From Pseudomonadota bacterium (GTDB lineage: Bacteria; Pseudomonadota; Gammaproteobacteria; Steroidobacterales; Steroidobacteraceae): 60,324 nucleotides of DNA. The translations under genes were made by a program, and so were the position numbers. Positions 16,050 to 24,700 of the stretch are shown here, in pieces (position 1 is the stretch's first letter; each line of letters begins with the position of its first letter). Under the pieces are notes generated by a model. The model had not been told where the DNA came from, ran no database searches, and saw only the letters and a program-made list of their open reading frames with translations. The DNA lies in assembly GCA_023417315.1 (NCBI GenBank), contig JAEZFW010000078.1, forward strand, positions 1 to 60,324. The letters run 5' to 3'.

Positions 16050-17660
16050 TCACTCGTTGGCGTCGCTAATTCGATCCTCAGCTGCATTGGCGACCGCGCC
16101 GCTATGTGATGTGTGTCTACGGGTGGTCAGCTCCAACAACTGTGCCGAACCCTGAAGTCTTTCTGCCTTTGCGAGATGAAGCTTCTGCATCCTGGCCTTG
16201 TGCTCACGAAAGACCGAGTCCTCGTGACGGCCGCGATTTCTATTGCGTTCGATCACAGTGGACACGCTCAGTAAGTACTCTTCCGCTTCCATCACCTTGC
16301 CTTGCGCTAGTAAAGATTCTGCAAGCCCACTGGTGCTTGCTGCCACCCGCATGCTGAATCTTTCGTTCTGACTCCAGAGATCGATATTCCTGCGGAACAC
16401 ATCTTCTGCAGCCGAGTACTCACCCAGTCCGATTAGACTCTTGCCGAGCAAGTCCCTTACTGCCACTACGTATGGGTGATCGTCATTCCATGCGGCACGG
16501 AGTGCGAGAAGATCTTGCTCAGCCTCGTGCTTCGCTTCCTGATACTGATGCTTATCAAGGAGGATCCACACTAGCGCCTGATTCGCATGACTCAGGGTGA
16601 ACACATCCGAGGTGGTCTGGCGCAGTAAGCTTCTTGACTTTCTCGCCAGCTCTTCCGCTTCGGCTATTCGGTTTTGACTGTGACGAAGGAACGCCAACTC
16701 CTTCATCATCTCAGCGGTTTGCTCCGAAGTTTCGCCGAACACCCGCTTAGATAGGCTGAGAGCATCTAAAGTGTAGAACTCTGCTTCCTCATATCTCCCC
16801 CGTTCCCGCAACGCATACCCCAGAAGGTGCACTGCTTCGATCCGATCTGCATGGAACTCTGGCCCGTTTTCGAATGCGACCAAGGCGGCGCGAGCGGCCT
16901 CCTCCGCTGCTTCATAGTCTGAGTCCCAAACGTTGGCTTTTGCCAATCCTGAGAGCAGCACTCCGAGGTACGGGTCTTTGATGCCGACCAGTTCGCGCTG
17001 CATTTCAACAGCTTCTTGGAAGCGACTACGAGCTGCAACTGCGTCCCCATGCGTGAGCGCGATGATTCCAAGATCATAGAGTTGGCGGGCGCTCAGGTGC
17101 TTCCGTTTGATGTCTTCTGCTTGAGTTGGTTCCTGAACTCTCAATTCATGGGAAGACAGGTCTACAACATCATTCTCTCGCAGCTCATAGAAGGCAGCGA
17201 AGCCGACGATCATGACGAGGATTAAGACAGATGGCCCAACGACATGGGGCTGCTTCTTAGGTGAGAGGCGTAGCTCCTGCGCGCTTGTGTCTGCGGCCGC
17301 TTCATGATCTAAGACGGACGAGCTAGCGTCGTACGCGTGGACCTTCACAGCTACGCGGTATCCTCTCCGGGAGATTGTTTCGATGTATCTAGGTTTGTCC
17401 TTGCGTTCTCCCAGCGCGCGTCGCAACTGAGCAACGGCTTGGTAGACGGAGTTGGGAGTGACGACCACATCAGCCCAAACCGCCTCCTCGATCTCCGCCT
17501 GCGAAAAGACGTGGCCGGGCTTGGAGGCCAGTAACTGAAGCACCTGCATGTTCCGAGGATCGATCTTTACGACCTCCTCGCCGCGCGCAATGCGGTTGAG
17601 CGAGGGCTCGACTTTCCAGTCGCCCAGCAAGAAGGCTTGTTCGTCGACAGCGACGCTCAT
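16050..17660 (-). CDS. CadC-like winged-helix regulator with TPR sensor domain
   Basis: The 536-residue protein has an OmpR/PhoB-type winged helix (about residues 5-105: LLGDWKVEPSLNRIARG and YIETISRRGYRV), a linker, one membrane helix (VVGPSVLILVMIVGFAAFY) and about eight TPR-like helices to the C-terminus. It is thus a one-component membrane regulator of ToxR/CadC design with a TPR periplasmic part. GAGGG lies 5 bases before the ATG at 17660. The DNA is visibly less GC-rich than its neighbours (29 of 60 bases are G or C at 16741-16800), which suggests acquisition. Its target is unknown. Confidence 0.88.
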   Translation of the reverse strand: MSVAVDEQAFLLGDWKVEPSLNRIARGEEVVKIDPRNMQVLQLLASKPGHVFSQAEIEEAVWADVVVTPNSVYQAVAQLRRALGERKDKPRYIETISRRGYRVAVKVHAYDASSSVLDHEAAADTSAQELRLSPKKQPHVVGPSVLILVMIVGFAAFYELRENDVVDLSSHELRVQEPTQAEDIKRKHLSARQLYDLGIIALTHGDAVAARSRFQEAVEMQRELVGIKDPYLGVLLSGLAKANVWDSDYEAAEEAARAALVAFENGPEFHADRIEAVHLLGYALRERGRYEEAEFYTLDALSLSKRVFGETSEQTAEMMKELAFLRHSQNRIAEAEELARKSRSLLRQTTSDVFTLSHANQALVWILLDKHQYQEAKHEAEQDLLALRAAWNDDHPYVVAVRDLLGKSLIGLGEYSAAEDVFRRNIDLWSQNERFSMRVAASTSGLAESLLAQGKVMEAEEYLLSVSTVIERNRNRGRHEDSVFREHKARMQKLHLAKAERLQGSAQLLELTTRRHTSHSGAVANAAEDRISDANE

Positions 17661-17888
17661 GGACACCCTCGTCCTGCGTGAATATGTCAACAGGTTTGTG
17701 CGACCGCGACGCAATCCATAAAGCAAACCCCTGTTATTCGCTGATGAAGGTTTGCGGCGGCCCGCGAGTAGATATTACTCCATCGCAATCGATGCACCAG
17801 CCCTTCGAGTCAACCGACGCCACAGAAAGACTGTATTGCCCGAGATGGGCTTGTTTAGACACGGTGCATCGGCGAGAAAGCGCATCCT

Positions 17889-17894
17889 TATAAT
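17889..17894 (+). promoter_or_regulatory. Candidate -10 box for the YadGH-type operon
   Basis: TATAAT matches the sigma-70 -10 consensus exactly and lies 26 bases before the chosen ATG. No good -35 is seen at 16-18 bases upstream, so it may depend on an activator or an extended -10. Confidence 0.35.
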
Positions 17895-17919
17895 GCCCTC
17901 GCTCTTAGGCGCTCGAATC

Positions 17920-18894
17920 ATGGTGCGGCTCGTGCAACACGTCATTTCTGTCAGTGGTCTGACCAAGACCTACAGCTCAGGCTTTCAGGCGCTCAAGAGC
18001 GTGAATCTGCAAATCCGTCGTGGCGAAATCTTTGCTCTGCTCGGTCCCAATGGCGCGGGTAAGACCACGCTGATCAGCATCATCTGCGGCATCGTGAATC
18101 CCACTTCGGGCACGGTACTCGCGGATGGCCATGACATCCTCAAGGAGTACCGGGCAGCACGATCGAAGATCGGCCTCGTGCCTCAGGAGATCGCGAGCGA
18201 CGCATTCGAGAGCGTGTGGGCCACCGTGAAGTTCAGCCGCGGGTTGTTCGGTAAGCCGCCGAACGATGCTCATCTGGAGAAAGTGCTGCGCGACCTCTCG
18301 CTCTGGGAGAAGAAAGACAGCAGCATTCTGTCGCTCTCGGGCGGCATGAAGCGACGGGTGATGATCGCGAAGGCACTCGCACATGAGCCGCAGATCTTAT
18401 TTCTCGATGAACCGACGGCGGGCGTCGATGTCGAGTTGCGTCGCGACATGTGGGAAATGGTTCGCGGGCTTCGCGCCAGCGGGGTCACGATCATTCTCAC
18501 GACGCACTACATCGAAGAGGCAGAGGAGATGGCCGATCGGATCGGTGTCATCAACAAAGGAGAGATCATCCTCGTTGAGGACAAGAAGACCTTGATGCAC
18601 AAGCTCGGCCGTAAGCAGCTCACATTGCATCTCCAGCAGCCGCTCACTCAGATTCCGCAACAGCTCGCCCATCGCAGTCTCGAGCTTTCGGCCGACGGCT
18701 CGGAGCTCGTCTACACGTTCGATTCCCAACATGAGGCGACCGGCATCGCGAGTCTGTTGCGTCAACTGAACGAGCTTGGAATCGACTTCAAGGACCTAAA
18801 GACGAGCGAGAGCTCGCTGGAGGAGATTTTCGTGAGCCTCGTGAAGCGAGATGCGCCGAACCATCGGCGCGCCGCGGCAGGAGCTCGGCCATGA
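17920..18894 (+). CDS. ABC exporter ATP-binding protein (YadG-like)
   Basis: The 324-residue ATPase has Walker A GPNGAGKTT (residues 42-50), signature LSGGM (139-143), Walker B ILFLDEPT and the H-loop TTHYIEEAEEM. Sequence and length fit the DrrA/YadG group of ABC-2 exporters. The frame is open back to 17752, but the ATG at 17920 begins the conserved HVISVSGLTKTY block. The C-terminal 80 residues form the small domain common in these ATPases. Its stop overlaps the permease start as ATGA, so the two are translated together. The exported compound is unknown. Confidence 0.92.
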   Translation: MVRLVQHVISVSGLTKTYSSGFQALKSVNLQIRRGEIFALLGPNGAGKTTLISIICGIVNPTSGTVLADGHDILKEYRAARSKIGLVPQEIASDAFESVWATVKFSRGLFGKPPNDAHLEKVLRDLSLWEKKDSSILSLSGGMKRRVMIAKALAHEPQILFLDEPTAGVDVELRRDMWEMVRGLRASGVTIILTTHYIEEAEEMADRIGVINKGEIILVEDKKTLMHKLGRKQLTLHLQQPLTQIPQQLAHRSLELSADGSELVYTFDSQHEATGIASLLRQLNELGIDFKDLKTSESSLEEIFVSLVKRDAPNHRRAAAGARP

Positions 18895-19652
18895 ACGCAT
18901 ACGGCGTGCAGTCGATCTATCGCTTCGAGATGGCGCGTTGGTTTCGCACGCTCGTGCAAAGTGTGTTGTCGCCGGTGATCTCGACTTCTCTTTATTTCGT
19001 TGTGTTCGGCGCCGCGATCGGATCTCGCATGGCTGAGATCGATGGCGTGAGTTACGGCGCGTTCATCGTGCCAGGCCTGATCATGCTTTCGATTCTGACG
19101 GAGAGCATCTCGAACGGCTCCTTCGGCATCTATATGCCGCGGTACTCAGGAACGATCTACGAAGTGCTGTCAGCGCCGATCTCGTCGTTCGAGATCGTCA
19201 TGGGCTATGTCGGTGCAGCGGCCACCAAATCGATCTTGCTCGGCCTCATCATCCTCGCGACCGCGCGGTTGTTCGTGCCTTTCGAAATCATCCATCCGGT
19301 CTGGATGGTCGCCTTCCTGATCCTGACCTCGATCACCTTCAGCCTCTTTGGGTTCATCATCGGCATCTGGGCGACGGGCTGGGAGAAGCTCCAGATCGTG
19401 CCGATCATGATCGTGACGCCCCTAGCGTTCCTGGGCGGCAGCTTCTATTCGATCAGCATGCTTCCGCCGTTCTGGCAAAAGGTCGCGCTCTTCAATCCGG
19501 TGGTCTATCTGATCAGCGGTTTTCGCTGGAGCTTCTATGGCATCTCCGACGTGGCCGTGGGCGTGAGCCTCGGCATGACATTGCTCTTCACGATGATCTG
19601 CCTTGCGATCGTATGGTGGGTATTCAAGACAGGTTATCGGCTGAAGGCATAG
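18891..19652 (+). CDS. ABC-2 type permease (YadH-like)
   Basis: The 253-residue membrane protein has about six helices and the ABC-2 permease landmarks: a cytoplasmic lead with FEMARWFRTLVQSVLSPV, FIVPGLIMLSILTESI, PISSFEIVMGYV and SGFRWSFYG near the C-terminus. It partners the upstream ATPase, with which it overlaps by four bases. Together they form a YadGH-like transporter. Nothing in the context shows the substrate. Confidence 0.92.
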   Translation: MNAYGVQSIYRFEMARWFRTLVQSVLSPVISTSLYFVVFGAAIGSRMAEIDGVSYGAFIVPGLIMLSILTESISNGSFGIYMPRYSGTIYEVLSAPISSFEIVMGYVGAAATKSILLGLIILATARLFVPFEIIHPVWMVAFLILTSITFSLFGFIIGIWATGWEKLQIVPIMIVTPLAFLGGSFYSISMLPPFWQKVALFNPVVYLISGFRWSFYGISDVAVGVSLGMTLLFTMICLAIVWWVFKTGYRLKA

Positions 19653-19714
19653 CGATGAATATCCTGAGTGCACGGACGGTTGCGACATCTTCAGCAACTG
19701 CTCATGACGTCCGC

Positions 19715-19993
19715 AGAAATCGTTCAACGCTGATTCAAAGCACGTTCAAGACTTCTCGCTCGCGAACACTGGATGCTCCACTCCGCCGGGCCGGAGTACC
19801 CCTTCCACTCCGGTGAGCAGAGGGAGGCACACGGATAGTGCATGCGTTGGAGAACACCGGCGGTGGCCGTATTCGGATGGATCCGAAGCTTTGGGAGTGG
19901 TTCCCCCGAAGTACATCTCAGGGAACGGGCGATAAGCCTGAGATCGGCCAGTTATTTGTGGAGCTGCGCCATGGATGGCGCAGAGCCCACCTG
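19715..19993. repeat. 278-bp element, copy A (structured-RNA-like)
   Basis: This copy matches 25664-25940 almost base for base over its last ~220 bp and less well over the first 55. It contains four clean stems: 19780-19785 with 19792-19797, 19889-19895 with 19905-19911, 19916-19922 with 19937-19943, and 19964-19971 with 19976-19983 (8 bp, 4-base loop). ACTCCGG at 19807-19813 can pair instead with CCGGAGT at 19791-19797, giving two exclusive folds. The few differences between copies lie outside these stems. A 61-codon GTG frame runs through both copies, but most of its substitutions change the amino acid. Confidence 0.85.
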
Positions 19994-20002
19994 GTCGCCT
20001 CA

Positions 20003-20058
20003 GTGCCGGACATGCATAACTAGCAAAACGTTAAATGCCCGTTTTGCATGTCCGGCAC
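20003..20058. repeat. Long imperfect palindrome beside copy A
   Basis: GTGCCGGACATGCA (20003-20016) pairs with TGCATGTCCGGCAC (20045-20058). Inside, GCAAAACG (20023-20030) pairs with CGTTTTGC (20040-20047). It sits ten bases after copy A of the 278-bp element and is missing next to copy B. It may be a terminator for the 248-codon gene that ends at 20090 or a recombination site; no T-run supports plain termination. Confidence 0.75.
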
Positions 20059-20089
20059 CAATCACGTCAGTTCATGATCGGTCGCCTAC

Positions 20090-20836
20090 TTACGGCGAGG
20101 GTTTTGAGCTTCGCTCGAAGATCCGAAACGTTACCGTCACTCTCGAATCGTTCGGGTGCTTCTCGTACCCGAATGTGCCAGGTCCACGTTCTCGAACTTG
20201 ATTGGTCAACTCGGAGCTGTAGTCAAGTCCGGCGTGTCTTCCCATAGTCGACTCTACTTCTACCGCGCAAAGTGATAGCCGACATTCGATCGTTCGGACT
20301 CGATATGCTCCTTCATCGCCCTCAAGTGCCTCACGTAATCTCGACTCAAGTTTAGGAGCCCACGCGAGATCTCTCGGCTGGTCCTTCATCGCTGACAACA
20401 ACTCGTACTGATGCTTGCATCGGTCCGAATATGTTTCACACGTCGATTGTACTGACTGCGAGACCGGGAAGTGCCGGCCGACCTCGTCATATGACAGGCC
20501 TCGTGTGTCGCCTTCGCGGTCATCTTTTTCATTCGCAACGTGCACACCTTCGCCGTTCGTCGCGAGTGCTTGCCCGCTCTGGATGCGAAGATCATTGGGC
20601 GCTTGCGTCCCGTCGTTAGGCGATCTATCGCGCGCAGCGTGCGGACCATCTGCACTGATTGAGAATGGGTTCTTCTGCGGCGCGTTCGAGTCTTCCTCAT
20701 TAGGGGACAAGGCGACGCTCGCAACTTCGCTGCGTTCCTCACCCGACGTCGGAAATAAGGCGCGCTGCAGCACGATTGATGTCAGGAGCAGCAGAGCAAG
20801 AGCGATCGCAACTTGGACGATGTTTTTTTGCAGCAT
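20090..20836 (-). CDS. Anchored periplasmic protein downstream of Rhs (possible companion)
   Basis: The 248-residue product has an N-terminal membrane anchor (MLQKNIVQVAIALALLLLTSIVLQR), a long polar disordered stretch (residues ~30-115), and a C-terminal domain with two cysteines in the pattern RTIECRLSLCAVEVES. I chose the ATG at 20836 because it places the hydrophobic anchor first; the open frame continues to 21022 but overlaps the Rhs end. It lies 80 bases after the Rhs C-terminus on the same strand. That position suits an immunity or chaperone partner, but no known immunity family is recognised. Confidence 0.7.
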   Translation of the reverse strand: MLQKNIVQVAIALALLLLTSIVLQRALFPTSGEERSEVASVALSPNEEDSNAPQKNPFSISADGPHAARDRSPNDGTQAPNDLRIQSGQALATNGEGVHVANEKDDREGDTRGLSYDEVGRHFPVSQSVQSTCETYSDRCKHQYELLSAMKDQPRDLAWAPKLESRLREALEGDEGAYRVRTIECRLSLCAVEVESTMGRHAGLDYSSELTNQVRERGPGTFGYEKHPNDSRVTVTFRIFERSSKPSP

Positions 20837-20915
20837 GCGTGATGCTTCTATTGAGCTTCCGCGACGGCTGCCAATAAGTGGCCCGGCCTTGCCGTGGAAC
20901 TGGATCTGGTTATTG

Positions 20916-21773
20916 TCATAGATTGAGCTTAGGCGGTTGTGTTGGAACTGTGGGTTCCGGCTGCTCGAACGAAGGAGTGGGCCCAGGAGCATTCTCCGGT
21001 GTCGGGGGTGGCGTTGGTCCACGAGGAACGAATGCGTCGTTAGGCAGCTTTATCCCGTAGTAGTCCCAGTAACGCTGTTGTGCCTTAAACGCATCGTTCA
21101 ACTTGTCATAGTATGTATCCCAGTCACCTTCCCTCCGTGCCGCGTCTGCTTCCCTCAGGTACTTCGCTTCGTCCGCTGCGTTGTCGCATGCCTTTTGAGC
21201 TTCGGTGCCTACGCCGGTCTCGTCCTCTGGAACCTCCTCCTGAAGCCCATAGGGATCCCTGAATTCCAGAGGGTTGGAGCGCACGTATGCATAAGTATTC
21301 AGTCCACCGGTCAATCCTAGCGGGTCACTCTGCACAAACCTGCCCACGGTCGAATCATAGTCCCTGAAGTAGTTGTAATGCAGTCCGCTTTCCGCATCGT
21401 AGTACTGCCCTGGAAATCTCGGGTTGTACGCGAACGAGTTTGAATCTCCATCCGGATCCTCATTCGCCGCCGACCTTCCAAACGGATCCGAATCCCACCG
21501 CCACATGATGACATCGTCGCTCGGCCTGCTGATTCGCCGTGGCGTGTTCAAATGATCGCTGTGAATGTAGAACACATTCACGCCGCTCGCATTCGGCTTC
21601 AGTACTGCAACCGGAACGTCACTGAACCAGACGGTCTCATGCACCAGGTTTCCAAGTCCGTCGTACTCGCCTGTGAGATGACCTGCCTCATCGTAGACAA
21701 AGTACGTACTCGCGCCTGCGACCGTTTTCTTCACTCGCTGGCCGAGTGCATTGAGCGAGTACGTCGCGGTCAC
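20916..21773 (-). CDS. Rhs/YD-repeat protein, C-terminal part (out of frame)
   Basis: This frame continues the Rhs core after the frameshift. It holds LGQRVKKTVAGASTYFVYDEAGHLTGEYD, the HSDHLNTPRRI motif, and the Rhs core-ending block (YDAESGLHYNYFRDYDSTVGRF, then SDPLGL and NTYAYVRSNPL). After DPYGL there is a variable tip of about 110 residues (E/A/D-rich, then a Pro-rich tail) with no toxin domain I recognise. Read in frame with the upstream part the whole protein would be about 1480 residues. The first ATG at 21773 is unlikely to be a natural start. Confidence 0.85.
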   Translation of the reverse strand: MTATYSLNALGQRVKKTVAGASTYFVYDEAGHLTGEYDGLGNLVHETVWFSDVPVAVLKPNASGVNVFYIHSDHLNTPRRISRPSDDVIMWRWDSDPFGRSAANEDPDGDSNSFAYNPRFPGQYYDAESGLHYNYFRDYDSTVGRFVQSDPLGLTGGLNTYAYVRSNPLEFRDPYGLQEEVPEDETGVGTEAQKACDNAADEAKYLREADAARREGDWDTYYDKLNDAFKAQQRYWDYYGIKLPNDAFVPRGPTPPPTPENAPGPTPSFEQPEPTVPTQPPKLNL

Positions 21774-24700
21774 GCCGGACTTTTATCGCCGTCACCATCC
21801 TTCTCGCATCGTCGTACGCATATGTTGCGGTGCCGTCGCTCGTTGTGTTGCCGGCGGCGTCATAATCGTACGTTCTCGACAATGAGTCGCTGACTGAGCT
21901 GAGGCGGTTGCTGGTGCTCGAGATGGTATAGGTAGACGGGGCGCTTCCGCCTTGAGTTAGGCGATTTCCATTGGCATCGTACGTCCAGCTTTGATCGAGT
22001 GACGTGCTCGTTGCACTCGTAAGTCGGTCGAGTAGATCGTAACCATAGGTTTGTGACAGGCTGGGATCGCCTGCGTCGGTGATGCTAGTGATCCGGAACG
22101 CATCGTCGTAGGCGTAGGTCTTGAGCCCCGCGCTGTCCAGATCAGTGATCTTGCCGTCGAGATCGTACTCACGAACCGCAAGCGTGTTGTTGCCCCAGGT
22201 CCAACCTCTTGTTGGGCCGAACGGTTCATAGAGCACGTTTGAAAGGATCGTCGTCGATCCGTTCAACGTGAGGCTCGTGAGCTTGCCCTCCGTATATCCG
22301 TAGGTGATGGTGTTGCCGGAGGGCAGGCTGAGCGTGTGCAGACGTCCCGCACTGTCGTAGCTGTAGCCGAGCGTCTTCATGATGCTTCCCATCGTCTGCT
22401 GACGCGAGAGCACGCGACCTTGCGGATCATAAGTCCATGACGTTGAACCTGAGTTGTCTGTGACCTGGGTTAGCCGACCTTTCTGATTCGTCCCGGTGTC
22501 GTAAACATAACTGATCGTCTGATCCGGATAGGTCAGGCTCGTGATCCGGTTCAGCCCATCGTAGTCGTACGTGCCTGTCTTTCCTCTCGCATCGGTTCTC
22601 GTCTTGAGATTGCCTGCGGAGTCATAGGTGAAGTCGGTTGTGCCTGTATACGGGCTGACTTGCTGCATCAAGTCGCCGAGCGCGTTGTATTGATAGCTCG
22701 TGACCTTGTTCCTCGGATCAGTCACCGAGATCAACTGATCGATTGCGTTGTGGCCGTACTGAGTCACTCCGTTCAGTGGATCAGTGACACTCGTGAGTCG
22801 ATTGAGCTCGTCGTACGCTTGATCCGTATTGCGACCGAGCGGCGCATCGATATCGGTCTGATTGCCGTTGTTGTCGTATCCGAAGGTCGTCGTCACAGAC
22901 GCAGTACCTGCTGCACCGATCTCCTTGTGGAGCTGATTAAGGGTGTTGAACACCCGCGTACTCGTCTGCGTGAGCGCATTCGAGGGATCGAATATCTCTT
23001 CCGCAGTTCGATTGCCCATCGCATCGAGCGTGTAATGGATGCGATTGCCTTCGGAGTCGTTGATGTCTGTCAACCGATGCGCCGCATCGTACGTGTACTC
23101 GAGATACGAGCCGTCCGGCAGTGTTGCTTTCTGGAGCAGGCCTGTTGGCCAGTAGTCGAAGCTCGTGAGTTCAGTGCCGATCGTGCGCGTCTTCAATCGC
23201 TGACGAAGATCGTACGTCAGCGTCGTGACCACGCCGTTCGGATCCGTGATCGTCAGTGGCTGACCGTGTGCGTTGTATGAGTTGTATGTCGTAACATGAC
23301 CGAGTGCATTGGTGATCGCCTGCACCTGACCGCATTGATAGCCCGTGTTGCAGTTGTAGTACGCGTACGTGGTGACATCGGACACATCCGTGCGCGGACC
23401 ATCCGCCGTCAACACCTGGCCGAAGCTGTTGTACGTGTACGTCCATGTGCGCGACTCGTTTGTGCTCGTGTCGAGGATTGTTTTCGTGAGCACGTTGCCG
23501 TTCGCATCGTGTGTATACGTCGTACGGCGGCCAGGCTCCTCGATTTGAGTTGGCAGGCGATAGGTCGGGTGCCACTGAGTTGTGATCTTGCGCTCTCTCG
23601 TCCCGATTGTAGGTGTGTAACTGATCAGATTCGAAGGGCAGGAACCGCCGGCTGCAACGCCTTCGAGACGCACGTTTTCCAGATTCCGAGTGAGATCATA
23701 GGCGCGGCAAGTCCTATTCCCTTTGAAGTCCGTCTTCGAAGCGATGTTGCCGTTGACGTCATATGTCGTGGCGGCCGACCCACCGCTGCACCCTGTCGTG
23801 CATGGCTGACTATTCGAGGTCTCTTTGGCAACGCCGTGAATAGTCGAGAACGTTTTGGTGCGCTGCTGGAGCAGTGGATCGGTGATCGTGATTTGGTTGA
23901 TCACCAGCGTGCCCGGATACGTGAGCACATACTTGTTCGCACCGCCTGCGTGCTCGGTCGAGAGAACACGTCGCTGGCCATCGTACCTGTATATCGAGAA
24001 GCGGCTTTGTGCCTCGTCAATGATGCCTGTCAGGGCATAGGGAAGATTGTAGTTGCTCGTGTTCGCTGGTTCGTTGTACGCGTAGGTCCGGGTGGTTGCG
24101 TCCGCATAGGTGACCGACGCGACATTTCCTGTTGTGTTGTACGTGTACGTGAGTGCTTGCCCGCTTGGATCGACCAAGGTTGCGAGTCGGCCGTTTGCGT
24201 TGTAGGTAAACCCTAAGCTGTGTCCGAAGCTGTCCGTGACCGAGCTTATGCGGCCATTCGAGTCGTACTGGAGTGTTTGAGTTACTCCAGTGCGCGTGCT
24301 GATCGACAACAACCGTCCACCATTGTCATACGTCTCAGTTTCTTGGGACTCGGCGATGGCAAATTGCCACCCAATAGGTGTGCCAAGCGAGTCCAACAAT
24401 CGCGCGAGGCGATCAGACACATCAGCTTCGGGCATGAACTGACCACCCGCAAGAACGAAGCGAAGTGCACGGCCGTCTGGTCGGTATGCATAGACCGTTG
24501 GGAAAAGCGCAGAGTCACCATAGCGAAGAACACGCTCGTATGACGACCGCCAGCTGGGTCCTAGGGTCGACAGGGGTCCTAGAGATTGGTGGTTGTAGTC
24601 CGTCAGGAAACTGTTGTAGTAGCGGACAAACTTGAGCGGAGATGAGCCACTCTCGAAATCCGTTTCTGCTTGAAACTTGTTGCCTGTAGCAACATTCACT

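Noticed and set aside
19838..20023. A 61-residue protein in the 278-bp element
   Set aside because: Between the two copies most base changes in the frame alter the amino acid while the stems stay intact, so RNA or plain repeat is more likely.
20003..20058. Integron attC site beside copy A
   Set aside because: A GTTRRRY-like word occurs, but the matching RYYYAAC box and the right spacing are missing, and no integrase is seen.
21781..21785. Programmed frameshifting in rhs
   Set aside because: The run is only AAAA and lacks a standard slippery heptamer and stimulatory structure; a simple extra base explains it.
22660..23280. Plus-strand frames inside the rhs gene (22660, 23296)
   Set aside because: They are antisense shadows of the YD repeats.
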